From Silurus meridionalis (taxonomy: Eukaryota > Chordata > Actinopteri > Siluriformes > Siluridae), in the NCBI RefSeq assembly GCF_014805685.1, contig NC_060890.1, forward strand, positions 21,015,500 to 21,079,499: DNA of 64,000 nt, in the 5' to 3' direction. Positions 1 to 12,251 of this stretch are shown here, piece after piece. The notes beneath the pieces are model-generated. The model was not told the origin of the DNA, did not search any database, and saw only the letters and a program-made list of their open reading frames with translations. Made by a program: the position numbers and the translations under genes. Position 1 is the stretch's first letter. Each line of letters starts with the position of its first letter.

Positions 1-365
1 TCAACACTCACTCTAGCTTTTAAAAAGCTTTAAAAACAGTTACATCTTGATTTGGTCTGTTTTCAATTCTGTTTCGCATGTGACATATATTGCAAGTTTT
101 GCTTGTCCAACAATAAAGTTAATCAACTGCCATTTTATTCTCTGGTTTTGACAATATCCCAATCTTAAAATAAACCCTTCAACAAGGCAAAGACTGGTCC
201 CAATCTGAAACATTCTGTAAAGCAATGAAAACAGTTTAGCTAATAACACAAAACACACATTTATCAACAACATCTGAATTAAAAACAGAGACAAAGGCAT
301 TCACAGCTACGGCCAGATCCGCCACTGCATTTACCAGCCTGCTTATTCAATTGTGCACTGTTAAA
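1..365 (-). pseudogene. Tx1/L1 LINE ORF2 C-terminal fragment (type b, copy 1)
   Basis: The minus strand reads as the C-terminal domain of a Tx1/L1-type LINE ORF2. Recognisable pieces are AVNAFVSVFNSDVVDK near the right end, and INFIVGQAKLAIYV followed by DVTVFKAF-like sequence toward position 1. The piece runs off the left edge of the window. It is near-identical to 2208-2702, so it belongs to a duplicated block. Stop codons break the frame (one lies just after the CVFC motif), so it is a dead fragment. The family is inferred from the typical order VNAFVS, FCxxxETVF, GQAKLAIY in fish Tx1-like elements. Confidence 0.65.
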
Positions 366-371
366 AAAAAA

Positions 372-2075
<1,704 letters not shown>

Positions 2076-2702
2076 AATATTCCCAAAACTCAAATTAACA
2101 ACATATCAAAAATTAATTCACCATCAATTACAACACAAATAATGTTATAAAAGCACCACTGTAATTCAAAAGACTCCAAATCATTCATTATTTGATAAAA
2201 CCCAAATTCAACACTCACTCTAGCTTTTAAAAAAGCTTTAAAAACAGTTACATCTTGATTTGGTCTGTTTTCAATTCTGTTTCGCATGTGACATATATTG
2301 CAAGTTTTGCTTGTCCAACAATAAAGTTAATCAACTGCCATTTTATTCTCTGGTTTTGACAATATCCCAATCTTAAAATAAAAGCAGTAGGAGAGAAGTT
2401 TTCCTAAAATCTTAAAATAAAAGCAGTAGGAGAGAAGTTTTCCTAAAATCTTAAAATAAAAGCAGTAGGAGAGAAGTTTTCCTAAAATCTTAAAAATAAA
2501 CCCTTCAACAAGGCAAAGACTGGTCCCAATCTGAAACATTCTGTAAAGCAATGAAAAACAGTTTAGCTAATAACACAAAACACACATTTATCAACAACAT
2601 CTGAATTAAAAACAGAGACAAAGGCATTCACAGCTACGGCCAGATCCGCCACTGCATTTACCAGCCTGCTTATTCAATTGTGCACTGTTAAAAAAAAAAA
2701 AT
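2076..2702 (-). pseudogene. Tx1/L1 LINE ORF2 C-terminus and 3' end (type b, copy 2)
   Basis: This is the second copy of the block at 1-365, here extending to the natural end of the ORF. The minus strand reads INFIVGQAKLAIYV, then VEFGFYQIMNDLESFE, LQWCFYNIICVVIDGEL and a stop near 2090, the usual end of Tx1/L1 ORF2. It differs from copy 1 by an in-frame triplication of a 39-bp unit. The frame has stops upstream, so it is not functional. Confidence 0.65.
2371..2487. repeat. 39-bp tandem repeat, three copies
   Basis: A 39-bp unit beginning TCTTAAAATAAAAGCAG is repeated three times at 2371, 2410 and 2449. It encodes a 13-residue repeat (FKILGKLLSYCFY) on the minus strand. The parallel site near 166-172 has no such unit, so the array formed after the block was duplicated. 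Confidence 0.9.
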
Positions 2703-2756
2703 CTGTAAAAAAAAACGGTAAAAAAGACTGGCAGCAGGGCTTTCAGAGATAATTCG

Positions 2757-4003
2757 TTAAATTACAGAAATAACCATTTTACAAAATTACTAGCAAAAAA
2801 CTGTAAAAAAAATACACAATAGACTTTATGGTCAAAAGTACTTAAATTACAGAAATAACCATTTTACAAAATTACTAGCAAAAACTGTAAAAAATACACA
2901 ATAGACTTTATGGTCAAAAGTACTTAAATTACAGAAATAACCATTTTACAAAATTACTAGCAAAAACTGTAAAAAATACACAATAGACTTTATGGTCAAA
3001 AGTACTTAAATTACAGAAATAACCATTTTACAAAATTACTAGCAAAAACTGTAAAAAATACACAATAGACTTTATGGTCAAAAGTACTTAAATTACAGAA
3101 ATAACCATTTTACAAAATTACTAGCAAAAACTGTAAAAAATACACAATAGACTTTATGGTCAAAAGTACTTAAATTACAGAAATAACCATTTTACAAAAT
3201 TACTAGCAAAAACTGTAAAAAATACACAATAGACTTTATGGTCAAAAGTACTTAAATTACAGAAATAACCATTTTACAAAATTACTAGCAAAAACTGTAA
3301 AAAATACACAATAGACTTTATGGTCAAAAGTACTTAAATTACAGAAATAACCATTTTACAAAATTACTAGCAAAAACTGTAAAAAATACACAATAGACTT
3401 TATGGTCAAAAGTACTTAAATTACAGAAATAACCATTTTACAAAATTACTAGCAAAAACTGTAAAAAATACACAATAGACTTTATGGTCAAAAGTACTTA
3501 AATTACAGAAATAACCATTTTACAAAATTACTAGCAAAAACTGTAAAAAATACACAATAGACTTTATGGTCAAAAGTACTTAAATTACAGAAATAACCAT
3601 TTTACAAAATTACTAGCAAAAACTGTAAAAAATACACAATAGACTTTATGGTCAAAAGTACTTAAATTACAGAAATAACCATTTTACAAAATTACTAGCA
3701 AAAACTGTAAAAAATACACAATAGACTTTATGGTCAAAAGTACTTAAATTACAGAAATAACCATTTTACAAAATTACTAGCAAAAACTGTAAAAAATACA
3801 CAATAGACTTTATGGTCAAAAGTACTTAAATTACAGAAATAACCATTTTACAAAATTACTAGCAAAAACTGTAAAAAATACACAATAGACTTTATGGTCA
3901 AAAGTACTTAAATTACAGAAATAACCATTTTACAAAATTACTAGCAAAAAACTGTAAAAAAATACACAATAGACTTTATGGTCAAAAGTACTTAAATTAC
4001 AGA
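2757..4003. repeat. 82-bp minisatellite, about 15 copies
   Basis: A unit of 82 bp (for example CTTAAATTACAGAAATAACC starting at 2841, 2923, 3005 and so on) repeats with almost no divergence up to 4003. The first and last units carry small homopolymer-length differences. Each unit contains AAACTGTAAAAAATACAC, close to the terminal motif of the host element. The low divergence implies recent amplification or homogenisation. Confidence 0.95.
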
Positions 4004-4625
4004 ATATTTCTGTTGATAAATAATTTTTAAACTATAGAAAAACAGATACATTCTGTCAAATAACTTAGATAAACAACCAACTGTCAGGTTAATCACCATA
4101 AATGTAAAGTTTTAATTTGTCATTTTATAAAACTGATCTGTCCATTTACAATAATTTACTGTAAAAGTATAGTTTTCCTCGTGTACAATAACGATGAAAT
4201 AAATCCAGAAAGCACATATTTGAAAAAGGGTTGTATATTTAATCTCTGTAAATTAAAAGGCATTTACTGTATAAATACAGATATCATTAATTACAATAAT
4301 CAAAAAATTTTGTATAAAAAATATACTCAATTCATAATACACAGACAAATGACTGTAGATACATCTTAATAGTTCATTTTCCAGACATATTACAGTTTAC
4401 ATTTTTGGACAGTAGAGCAATGAGCTCTACTGTATATTCTGTACTTATAAAAGGAACCTGCACATTCACAGTATTAATAATTGAACAGAATGTCAAGTTA
4501 AATGAACAATCCAATTAGAGAAAATAAGTTAGAGCATGCATAAATACCCACATTCAATGGCAATTGCTGTATACCTTTATACATTTACAGTGACATTTTA
4601 TCCAAAGCAACATACCAAATCCAAG

Positions 4626-4842
4626 TTAGTCTAACAGTAGACACAGCAGTTTATATAAAAAATAAAAAAAGTGACGTGCACTCTTCAGCTTGTTGAAGAT
4701 CAGCTGCAGAGGCTTGGTAGTAGATGCTGGAAAGTCTGCTAAGAGAGCAATACAACAGTCCAGTTTGAAGAGAACAAGAGCTTGGACAGGGAGTTCTGTA
4801 GCATGGCCCAAAAGAGTCTGAAAGAATATCATATATCTTCAT
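4626..4842 (-). pseudogene. LINE (L2-like) reverse transcriptase scrap
   Basis: The minus strand reads FKLDCCIALLADFPASTTK then PLQLIFNKLKSA. This matches the conserved SRLDYCNxLLAG / KPLQLIQNAAAR block downstream of the RT domain in fish L2-type LINEs. Only about 40 residues remain. It is decayed and has no functional start or end. Confidence 0.5.
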
Positions 4843-5016
4843 AATGTTGTACAGGGCAAATCTGCAGGATCAGTACAGTGCAATTATTATATATGCGTCT
4901 GTCTTGGCAGGGTTGAGTTGATGATCATTCAACATACAGCAAAATATTTCTGTCCAGAAGGCATAAGAAGGCATAAGAAACGATAAGAGCAGCAACTGTC
5001 AGGACATCCAGCTGAA

Positions 5017-5041
5017 ATGTATGTATGTATGTATGTATGTC

Positions 5042-5117
<76 letters not shown>
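5017..5117. repeat. (ATGT)n, (GT)n and (GA)n compound microsatellite
   Basis: Six ATGT units are followed by a short GT run and then about 33 GA units ending at 5117. Confidence 0.97.
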
Positions 5118-5118
<1 letters not shown>

Positions 5119-5165
5119 AAGTGAGCGATATTTATATTTTTATTTTAAAATAACCTTTCTTAAAA

Positions 5166-5590
5166 AAAAACAAAATTCAGGTACAGTCAACAAGAACAAA
5201 AAAAAAGGAAAAAAAACAGCAGATTGTGTGATGTGGGTAAATGCAACTGCAGCACTGGTGTAAAAGTGAGTTCGCCATTAGTTATTGAACACAGACCATC
5301 ATTACAGCACCATTCATGTTCTTAAAAATGGGTACAATTTTCTGTCAAGCTTTCTGTTCCATTCTGTGTTTTCTGCTGATGTACACAGCGAGTTTCGCTT
5401 GGCCTACAATAAAATTCATCAGGTAATCAGACAAGTATATTTTTGTCTCACGGTGTACTTAAAACCAAAAACAATACATTGCTTTGAAAAGGTTACTTTC
5501 AGAAAAGAAAAGAATAAATATAAGAGAATAAACAGAGGTGAGAGTCTTTTACAGTCCATAAAGCAATTATATATATAGTTTCTCTTTAAG
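5166..5590 (-). pseudogene. Tx1/L1 LINE ORF2 C-terminal fragment (type a, copy 2)
   Basis: This is the copy of 372-761. The minus strand reads [13 protein letters not shown] then FSKQCIVFGFK. Its upstream continuation (GDLQWRILHGAVAVNAF) lies at 6156-6375, and the two parts are split by the retroelement tail at 5591-6155. The pre-insertion LINE sequence can be followed across the gap as far as a partial CFLE(R/K) ETV motif. Confidence 0.65.
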
Positions 5591-6155
5591 ACACCAAGAC
5601 ACTGATCATTTCTCACCTCACACTTTGTTATTGCACGGACTGTTTACACAAACCTTGCTCATTTGCACACTGCTCTTTTTTGTATTGCTGCTCACCATAA
5701 ACGTATCACCACTGTACATATACCCGTTCTCTGTTTATAGTTATAGCAATATTATTATGTCCACCGCTTACATCCAAATCTCTGTGTATAGTAATAGGCA
5801 TCTGTATAGCATGTTCATAATACATATATATATTCATCTGTATATTATTGTTCATAGTACATATATATTCATATTCATCTGTAATTATATTCATAGTACA
5901 TATATATACTCATCTGTATATTGTGTTTTCAGTACATATATATTCATCTGTATACTACATTTATAGTACATATACATCTTTAAATTACTGTTTATAGTCT
6001 ATATTTTATTTTATTTAACTATGTAAATTCATGTAAAAACTATATATCCTGCACTTGCTGTTATTGCACTCTGGTTAGACCCAAACTGCATTTCGTTGCC
6101 TTGTACTTGTACATGTGTAATGACAATAAAGTTGAATCTAATCTAATCTAATCTT
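5591..6155 (+). mobile_element. Truncated LINE 3' end inserted in the Tx1/L1 fragment
   Basis: Plus-strand non-coding 3' region ending in CATTTCGTTGCCTTGTACTT, then GACAATAAAGTTGAATCTAA and a short (ATCTA)n tail at about 6132-6153. Tails of this form belong to fish non-LTR elements. A minus-strand copy of the same tail lies at 23192-23300, and a duplicated copy at 8298-8634. It has no ORF of its own. It is inserted within minus-strand Tx1/L1 coding sequence. Confidence 0.6.
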
Positions 6156-6375
6156 TCTAAACAGAAGGGACTTGAATCACTTACTGTGGGATTGATCTTA
6201 TTAACAAAGGCATTCACAGCTACAGCACCATGCAAGATTCTCCACTGGAGATCACCTGCCCTTTTAGTCAGTGGTGGTTTGTATAATACTCTCCATACCG
6301 GTTTAACATTTTTTAGGAAGCCACACAGTGTCTGTTCGCTCTTTCAGCGTGTGTTTGTTTATCACATTTACAATG
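6156..6375 (-). pseudogene. Tx1/L1 LINE ORF2 fragment, GDLQWRILHG motif
   Basis: The minus strand reads VLYKPPLTKRAGDLQWRIL then HGAVAVNAFVNKINPTV, a hallmark of the Tx1/L1 ORF2 C-terminal domain just upstream of the NCFMDC block at 5166-5590. Its 5' side ends abruptly at 6376, where the Nimb LINE 3' end begins. The Nimb element therefore seems to have inserted here. Confidence 0.7.
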
Positions 6376-6542
6376 TTCTTCTTCTTCTTCTCGTGGTGTT
6401 TTATGGCGGTTTGGCAGACCAACGAAAGGTGCATTACCGCCACCTACTGATCTGGAGTGTGGAGCAACACAGAATAGGGAAAAAAAGAGAAAGAGAAAGA
6501 AAAAAAACCCCTTTAAAAAAGGTTACAGAAATAAATAACTAC

Positions 6543-7910
6543 CTATATTCTGTCTATAGTCCCTGTATTCTTAAGGTACTCAAATAACAGTTCAAGAGAT
6601 CTTGATTGCCCATACTCGCACCCCAACAGTACCTTCAAAGAGATATTGCCCACTCCTATCCACCCTAATTCCTGGATCAGCTGGAACCTGTCCCTTTCAT
6701 ATGCAGGACACTTATACAGAATGTGTCTCACTGTTTCCAGTTCCCCACACTTGTTACATTCACCCGATTCATGCTTACCTATTCTAAAGAGATCACTGTT
6801 TAATGCAGCGTGTCCAATTCTTAGCCGTGTGACGATAACATCCTTCCTCCTATTTCCCAATCTTTTCCTCTCTTTCCCAACATTCTCCTGGATCAGGAAA
6901 AGATGTCTTCCATTAGTCCCACTGTTCCATACTTCCTGCCATCTTTTACACACTTCAGATGAAATCACTGCCTTGAATTCAGCTCTACTCAACGCTACAT
7001 TGATGTCTATCAGGGAATGATTAAGCGCTTTCTTTGCTAGCATGTCCACCATTTCATTTCCACCCACACCAACATGAGCAGGTACCCAAAGAAAATTTAC
7101 CTCCACCCTCAGCTGCCTAATTCTAAACAGACTTTGTAAAATTTCTAATATTAAGTCTTGCCTCGATTCGGATTTACCACTTCTTAAACTAGTGAGGGCT
7201 GCCATCGAGTCACTACAGATCACCGTTCTTTCTGGTTGGACTTCTTCTATCCACTGTAGGGCCAGTATGATTGCTAAAAGTTCAGTAGCAAAAACAGACA
7301 CCTGATCTGAAAGTCTTTTTGCAATCTTTTTCTCAAAAGCAGGTATATATACTGCTGCTGCAGTCCTTTCAGATTCTGGGTCTTTAGAGCCGTCCGTAAA
7401 TACCTGCAGTGCACCATAATACTCTCGAGTGATGTACTGCTGAACTATTAGTTCAATTGGCACATTCATCCCCGGATTACTCAATAACTTCGTAACTTGT
7501 AGATCTATCACAGGGTTATGAAACAACCAAGGTGGAATTGCTGGTAAAGCCACAGAAGGAGCAATTTCATGATTTTTCAGCTCCAACTTATCCACCTCCT
7601 TCCTTACTATCCAACCAAAGCTTGATATTTCCCTGCACTCATATTCCCAACATTCTCTCAAAATCAGTCTAACCGGATGATTTTCCAGATGACCCTTTAC
7701 ACCGTACCAGTACCTTAGTCTGAGCTTGAACCTGCGTAGTTCTAGGGGCAATTCTCCCATTTCCACTTGTAATGAGGCTATCGGGGATGATCTAAATGCA
7801 CCACAACAAATCCGCAAAGCCTGATTTTGTATTACCTCAATCTTTTTAAGTAATGTCCTGCTCGCAGAACCGTATACTAGACATCCATAATCAATGTTTG
7901 ATCTGATCAC
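6543..7910 (-). pseudogene. Nimb-like LINE ORF2 C-terminal region with RNase H (duplicate copy)
   Basis: An open stretch of 455 codons holding the post-RT region, an RNase H domain and a terminal CCHC-like zinc motif. RNase H landmarks are FTDGSKDPES, VFATELLAI, ICSDSMAAL and WVPAHVGVGGNEMVD. The end reads CNKCGELETVRHILYKC. It is almost identical to 9022-10389. It is detached from a complete RT domain because the duplication breakpoint at 8297 cuts the gene, so it cannot make an intact ORF2 protein. A 3' UTR follows and ends in the (GAA)n tail at 6376-6392 as read on the minus strand. Confidence 0.85.
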
Positions 7911-7927
7911 AGCACAATAGATTCATT

Positions 7928-8297
7928 TCAGGGACTGACACGTTGCCCCCATCCTATTCCTGACAAGCACCTCAAAACATTCATTCCTTTCCTACATTTG
8001 TCTATCAATTTCTGAATATGCGTTCCAAAAGTTAATCTAGAATCCATCCACATTCCCAAAAACCATACTACCTTAACTTGTTCCAACTTATGACCGTACA
8101 TTTCAATATTCAAGCTTGGGATGTTCCTCTTTTCGAAAAGCATACCACCTGTGTTTTGCCACAGAAAACCGAAAACCCCAATTATTCGCCCAACTCTCCA
8201 CCTCGCTTACTGCTTTTTGAATTTTACTTTCCACAAACAGAACATTCCGGCCCCTTTTCCATAGTACTCCATCGTCCACAGTATGATAGATGTCATT
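7928..8297 (-). pseudogene. Nimb-like LINE ORF2, truncated RT end (duplicate copy)
   Basis: The minus strand reads EMYGHKLEQVKVVWFLGMW, then DSRLTFGTHIQKLIDKC, the segment after the RT active site. Compared with the second copy at 10407-10778 it has single-base losses in two T runs, which shift the frame. It stops at the duplication junction, so the RT catalytic core is missing. Confidence 0.8.
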
Positions 8298-8634
8298 AAT
8301 ACATATATATATTCATCTGTATATTATTGTTCATAGTACATATATATTCATATTCATCTGTAATTATATTCATAGTACATATATATACTCATCTGTATAT
8401 TGTGTTTTCAGTACATATATATTCATCTGTATACTACATTTATAGTACATATACATCTTTAAATTACTGTTTATAGTCTATATTTTATTTTATTTAACTA
8501 TGTAAATTCATGTAAAAACTATATATCCTGCACTTGCTGTTATTGCACTCTGGTTAGACCCAAACTGCATTTCGTTGCCTTGTACTTGTACATGTGTAAT
8601 GACAATAAAGTTGAATCTAATCTAATCTAATCTT
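8298..8634 (+). mobile_element. LINE 3' tail (duplicated copy)
   Basis: Copy of 5819-6155 carrying the same GACAATAAAGTTGAATCTAA end and (ATCTA)n tail. Its left part was lost at the duplication junction. Confidence 0.6.
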
Positions 8635-8854
8635 TCTAAACAGAAGGGACTTGAATCACTTACTGTGGGATTGATCTTATTAACAAAGGCATTCACAGCT
8701 ACAGCACCATGCAAGATTCTCCACTGGAGATCACCTGCCCTTTTAGTCAGTGGTGGTTTGTATAATACTCTCCATACCGGTTTAACATTTTTTAGGAAGC
8801 CACACAGTGTCTGTTCGCTCTTTCAGCGTGTGTTTGTTTATCACATTTACAATG
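8635..8854 (-). pseudogene. Tx1/L1 LINE ORF2 fragment (duplicated copy)
   Basis: Near-identical copy of 6156-6375, with the GDLQWRILHG motif on the minus strand. It lies between the LINE tail and the Nimb 3' end. Confidence 0.7.
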
Positions 8855-9021
8855 TTCTTCTTCTTCTTCTCGTGGTGTTTTATGGCGGTTTGGCAGACCA
8901 ACGAAAGGTGCATTACCGCCACCTACTGATCTGGAGTGTGGAGCAACACAGAATAGGGAAAAAAAGAGAAAGAGAAAGAAAAAAAACCCCTTTAAAAAAG
9001 GTTACAGAAATAAATAACTAC

Positions 9022-10389
9022 CTATATTCTGTCTATAGTCCCTGTATTCTTAAGGTACTCAAATAACAGTTCAAGAGATCTTGATTGCCCATACTCGCAC
9101 CCCAACAGTACCTTCAAAGAGATATTGCCCACTCCTATCCACCCTAATTCCTGAATCAACTGGAACCTGTCCCTTTCATATGCAGGACACTTATACAGAA
9201 TGTGTCTCACTGTTTCCAGTTCCCCACACTTGTTACATTCACCCGATTCATGCTTACCTATTCTAAAGAGATAATTGTTTAATGCAGCGTGTCCAATTCT
9301 TAGCCGTGTGACGATAACATCCTTCCTCCTATTTCCCAATCTTTTCCTCTCTTTCCCAACATTCTCCTGGATCAGGAAAAGATGTCTTCCATTAGTCCCA
9401 CTGTTCCATACTTCCTGCCATCTTTTACACACTTCAGATGAAATCACTGCCTTGAATTCAGCTCTACTCAACGCTACATTGATGTCTATCAGGGAATGAT
9501 TAAGCGCTTTCTTTGCTAGCATGTCCACCATTTCATTTCCACCCACACCAACATGAGCAGGTACCCAAAGAAAATTTACCTCCACCCTCAGCTGCCTAAT
9601 TCTAAACAGACTTTGTAAAATTTCTAATATTAAGTCTTGCCTCGATTCGGATTTACCACTTCTTAAACTAGTGAGGGCTGCCATCGAGTCACTACAGATC
9701 ACCGTTCTTTCTGGTTGGACTTCTTCTATCCACTGTAGGGCCAGTATGATTGCTAAAAGTTCAGTAGCAAAAACAGACACCTGATCTGAAAGTCTTTTTG
9801 CAATCTTTTTCTCAAAAGCAGGTATATATACTGCTGCTGCAGTCCTTTCAGATTCTGGGTCTTTAGAGCCGTCCGTAAATACCTGCAGTGCACCATAATA
9901 CTCTCGAGTGATGTACTGCTGAACTATTAGTTCAATTGGCACATTCATCCCCGGATTACTCAATAACTTCGTAACTTGTAGATCTATCACAGGGTTATGA
10001 AACAACCAAGGTGGAATTGCTGGTAAAGCCACAGAAGGAGCAATTTCATGATTTTTCAGCTCCAACTTATCCACCTCCTTCCTTACTATCCAACCAAAGC
10101 TTGATATTTCCCTGCACTCATATTCCCAACATTCTCTCAAAATCAGTCTAACCGGATGATTTTCCAGATGACCCTTTACACCGTACCAGTACCTTAGTCT
10201 GAGCTTGAACCTGCGTAGTTCTAGGGGCAATTCTCCCATTTCCACTTGTAATGAGGCTATCGGGGATGATCTAAATGCACCACAACAAATCCGCAAAGCC
10301 TGATTTTGTATTACCTCAATCTTTTTAAGTAATGTCCTGCTCGCAGAACCGTATACTAGACATCCATAATCAATGTTTGATCTGATCAC
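9022..10389 (-). pseudogene. Nimb-like LINE ORF2 C-terminal region with RNase H
   Basis: Open stretch of 455 codons continuing ORF2 after the RT domain. It contains the thumb/linker region, RNase H (DGSKD, ATELLAI, SDSMAAL, HVGVGGNEMVD) and the terminal CNKCGELETVRHILYKC zinc motif. It is separated from the RT segment at 10407 by a frameshift and an in-frame TGA near 10396, a lesion shared with the duplicate copy. ORF2 was therefore already dead before the 2.48-kb duplication. Confidence 0.85.
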
Positions 10390-10406
10390 AGCACAATAGA
10401 TTCATT

Positions 10407-11255
10407 TCAGGGACTGACACGTTGCCCCCATCCTATTCCTGACAAGCACCTCAAAACATTCATTCCTTTCCTACATTTGTCTATCAATTTCTGAATATGC
10501 GTTCCAAAAGTTAATCTAGAATCCATCCACATTCCCAAAAACCATACTACCTTAACTTGTTCCATCTTATGACCGTACATTTCAATTTTCAAGCTTGGGA
10601 TGTTCCTCTTTTTCGAAAAGCATACCACCTGTGTTTTTGCCACAGAAAACCGAAAACCCCAATTATTCGCCCAACTCTCCACCTCGCTTACTGCTTTTTG
10701 AATTTTACTTTCCACAAACAGAACATTCCGGCCCCTTTTCCATAGTACTCCATCGTCCACAGTATGATAGATGTCATTAATCATGAAGTTAAAGAGAATA
10801 GGGCTGCTCACACTTCCCTGGGGAGTTCCATTCTCAATTGGAAGGATCCGAGATAACGCGGTCCCTACTCTTACTTGAATTGTTCTTCCAAACAAGAAGC
10901 CCTTAATCCAATTATACATCCTTCCTTTAATTTTCAAGCTTTCCAGTTTCATCAAGAGCCCTTCTTTCCACAGCATATCATATGCCTTTTCCACGTCAAA
11001 AAACACTCCCACCAATACTTCTCTATTAATTTGAGCTTTACGAATTTCAGATTCCAAACATAGTATTGCATCCATCGTACTTCTCCCTTTCCTAAATCCG
11101 CTCTGACACGCTGCAAAAATGTTTCTGCTTTCAATTACGAAAGTCAATCTACTCATTACCATTCGTTCCATAACTTTACATAAATTTGATGTCAGTGCGA
11201 TAGGTCTGTAATTAATTGGCTGGGAGTGGTCTTTCCCTGGTTTGGCTATAGGCAC
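10407..11255 (-). pseudogene. Nimb-like LINE ORF2, reverse transcriptase domain
   Basis: The minus strand reads INYRPIALTSNLCKVMERM, GVFFDVEKAYDMLW (palm Asp), NGTPQGSVSSPILFNFMI (the PQGS motif) and a DD pair in TVDDGVLWKRG, where the family normally shows (F/Y)ADD. A few residues before the DD appear to be missing. The domain is preceded at 11256-11270 by a TAG stop at an expected Trp (PAD-stop-KHG). It is followed by the frame break before the RNase H segment. Confidence 0.85.
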
Positions 11256-11270
11256 TACTACCCCATGCTT

Positions 11271-12251
11271 CTAATCTGCAGGCAGATTCCCTGATTCCCA
11301 TATCTTGTTAAAAAGTCTAAGAATCACTCTCAACGATAAATCCGACAAATGCGATATCATCTCATAGCATATGTCGTCCTTGCCTGGAGACGTCCGCTTG
11401 ACCCCCACAAGTGCTTTCTTTAACTCGAATAAATTAAACTCTGTGTCTAGGATGCTTCCTGAAGAATTCTTCTTTTCATATATATGAGACTTCTCCCTAA
11501 CTGTCTGTTCCCTATACCTCCTCATACTCTCTGACAGATTATCACTACTGTGCACCTTTACGAATGTTTCTACCAACATTTCTGCCTTGTCACTATCTTT
11601 TATTGCTACTTTCCCATTACTCACTAATACTGGCATAATGCTACTTCTCTGAATCCCTCCCATCTTCCTAATCATATTCCAGATTTCACCAACCTCAATT
11701 TCTCCTCCTATACTACTACAAAAACCCCTCCAGTAATTTCTTTTTGCATTTCTTACCTCTCTCCTCACTACTGCCTGCGCTCTCTTATAAGTAATGTACT
11801 CACTGAACAATACAGATTTCCTGGCTTTCTTCATTGCTCTATTCCTTTCCCTTACCGCTTTACTACATTCTTCATTCCACCAAGGTACAGCTTTCGGTCT
11901 ATTTATATTTTTCCTTTTTCCTATCACTTCCTCAGCCGTACTTCTTATCACTTCACTGATTTCTGTACATAACCCTTCAATGCTATCAACATCTAGTATC
12001 AAGTCACACAACTTATTATGACACAATTCCGTATAAAGTTCCCAGTTGGCTTCACTAAATTTCCATCTCGGGACTCTTTCCACTAAATTTTGGGTAATAT
12101 CCACACCAACTTTGCACCATATAGGATAGTGATCACTACCCATTGTACTCTGTGTGCTGACGTTCCGTTCACATTTCCTCGCTAGGTCTACGGACACCAG
12201 AGTAATATCTAAAACTGATATACGCCCCTGTGATACGTCATCCTCGTACAA
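11271..12251 (-). pseudogene. Nimb-like LINE ORF2, endonuclease end and RT N-terminal region
   Basis: Open stretch of about 326 codons on the minus strand. It begins near the end of the APE-type endonuclease (TMGSDHYPIWCK supplies the SDH motif), then runs through the linker (WWNEECSKAVRERNRAMKKA, WNMIRKMGG) to the RT start (LFNKIWESGNLPAD), where a TAG interrupts. The upstream frame break near 12252 separates it from the rest of the endonuclease. Confidence 0.8.

Larger units (their letters stand above)
2703..5165. mobile_element. Insertion with ACTGTAAAAA-type terminal motif, non-autonomous
   Basis: Relative to the copy at 1-761, about 2.46 kb is inserted here between LINE fragments b and a. 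The left edge (CTGTAAAAAAAAACGGTAAA followed by ACTGGCAGCAGGG) resembles the right terminal repeat of the 8-kb element at 43548-51534. The interior holds the 82-bp minisatellite, A+T-rich sequence with scattered TTTACNGT motifs, a LINE scrap and microsatellites. No long ORF is present. I could not define the right terminus, so element membership of the 4.0-5.1 kb part is uncertain. Confidence 0.45.
5818..8297. repeat. Tandem duplication unit 1 (about 2.48 kb)
   Basis: Positions 5818-8297 recur at 8298-10778 with an offset of 2479 bp, rising to 2481 after two single-T length differences. I saw only a handful of substitutions. The unit covers the LINE tail, the Tx1/L1 scrap and the 3' part of the Nimb LINE. 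The junction GTCATTAAT/ACATAT lies at a short AAT microhomology. Confidence 0.93.
8298..10778. repeat. Tandem duplication unit 2 (about 2.48 kb)
   Basis: Second copy of the 5818-8297 unit. This copy continues without a break into the rest of the Nimb LINE beyond 10778, so its right end is the ancestral arrangement. Differences from unit 1 are few (for example around 6676/9155 and 6800/9279), which implies a recent event or an assembly duplication. Confidence 0.93.

Noticed and set aside
2757..4003. CRISPR array interpretation of the 82-bp repeat
   Set aside because: There are no unique spacers and the whole 82-bp unit is repeated, so it is a minisatellite.
5625..5966. 113-codon hydrophobic ORF
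   Set aside because: It lies in the A+T-rich 3' region of a LINE tail. The composition (Y, I, S, H) comes from ACATATATATTCATCTGTAT repeats.
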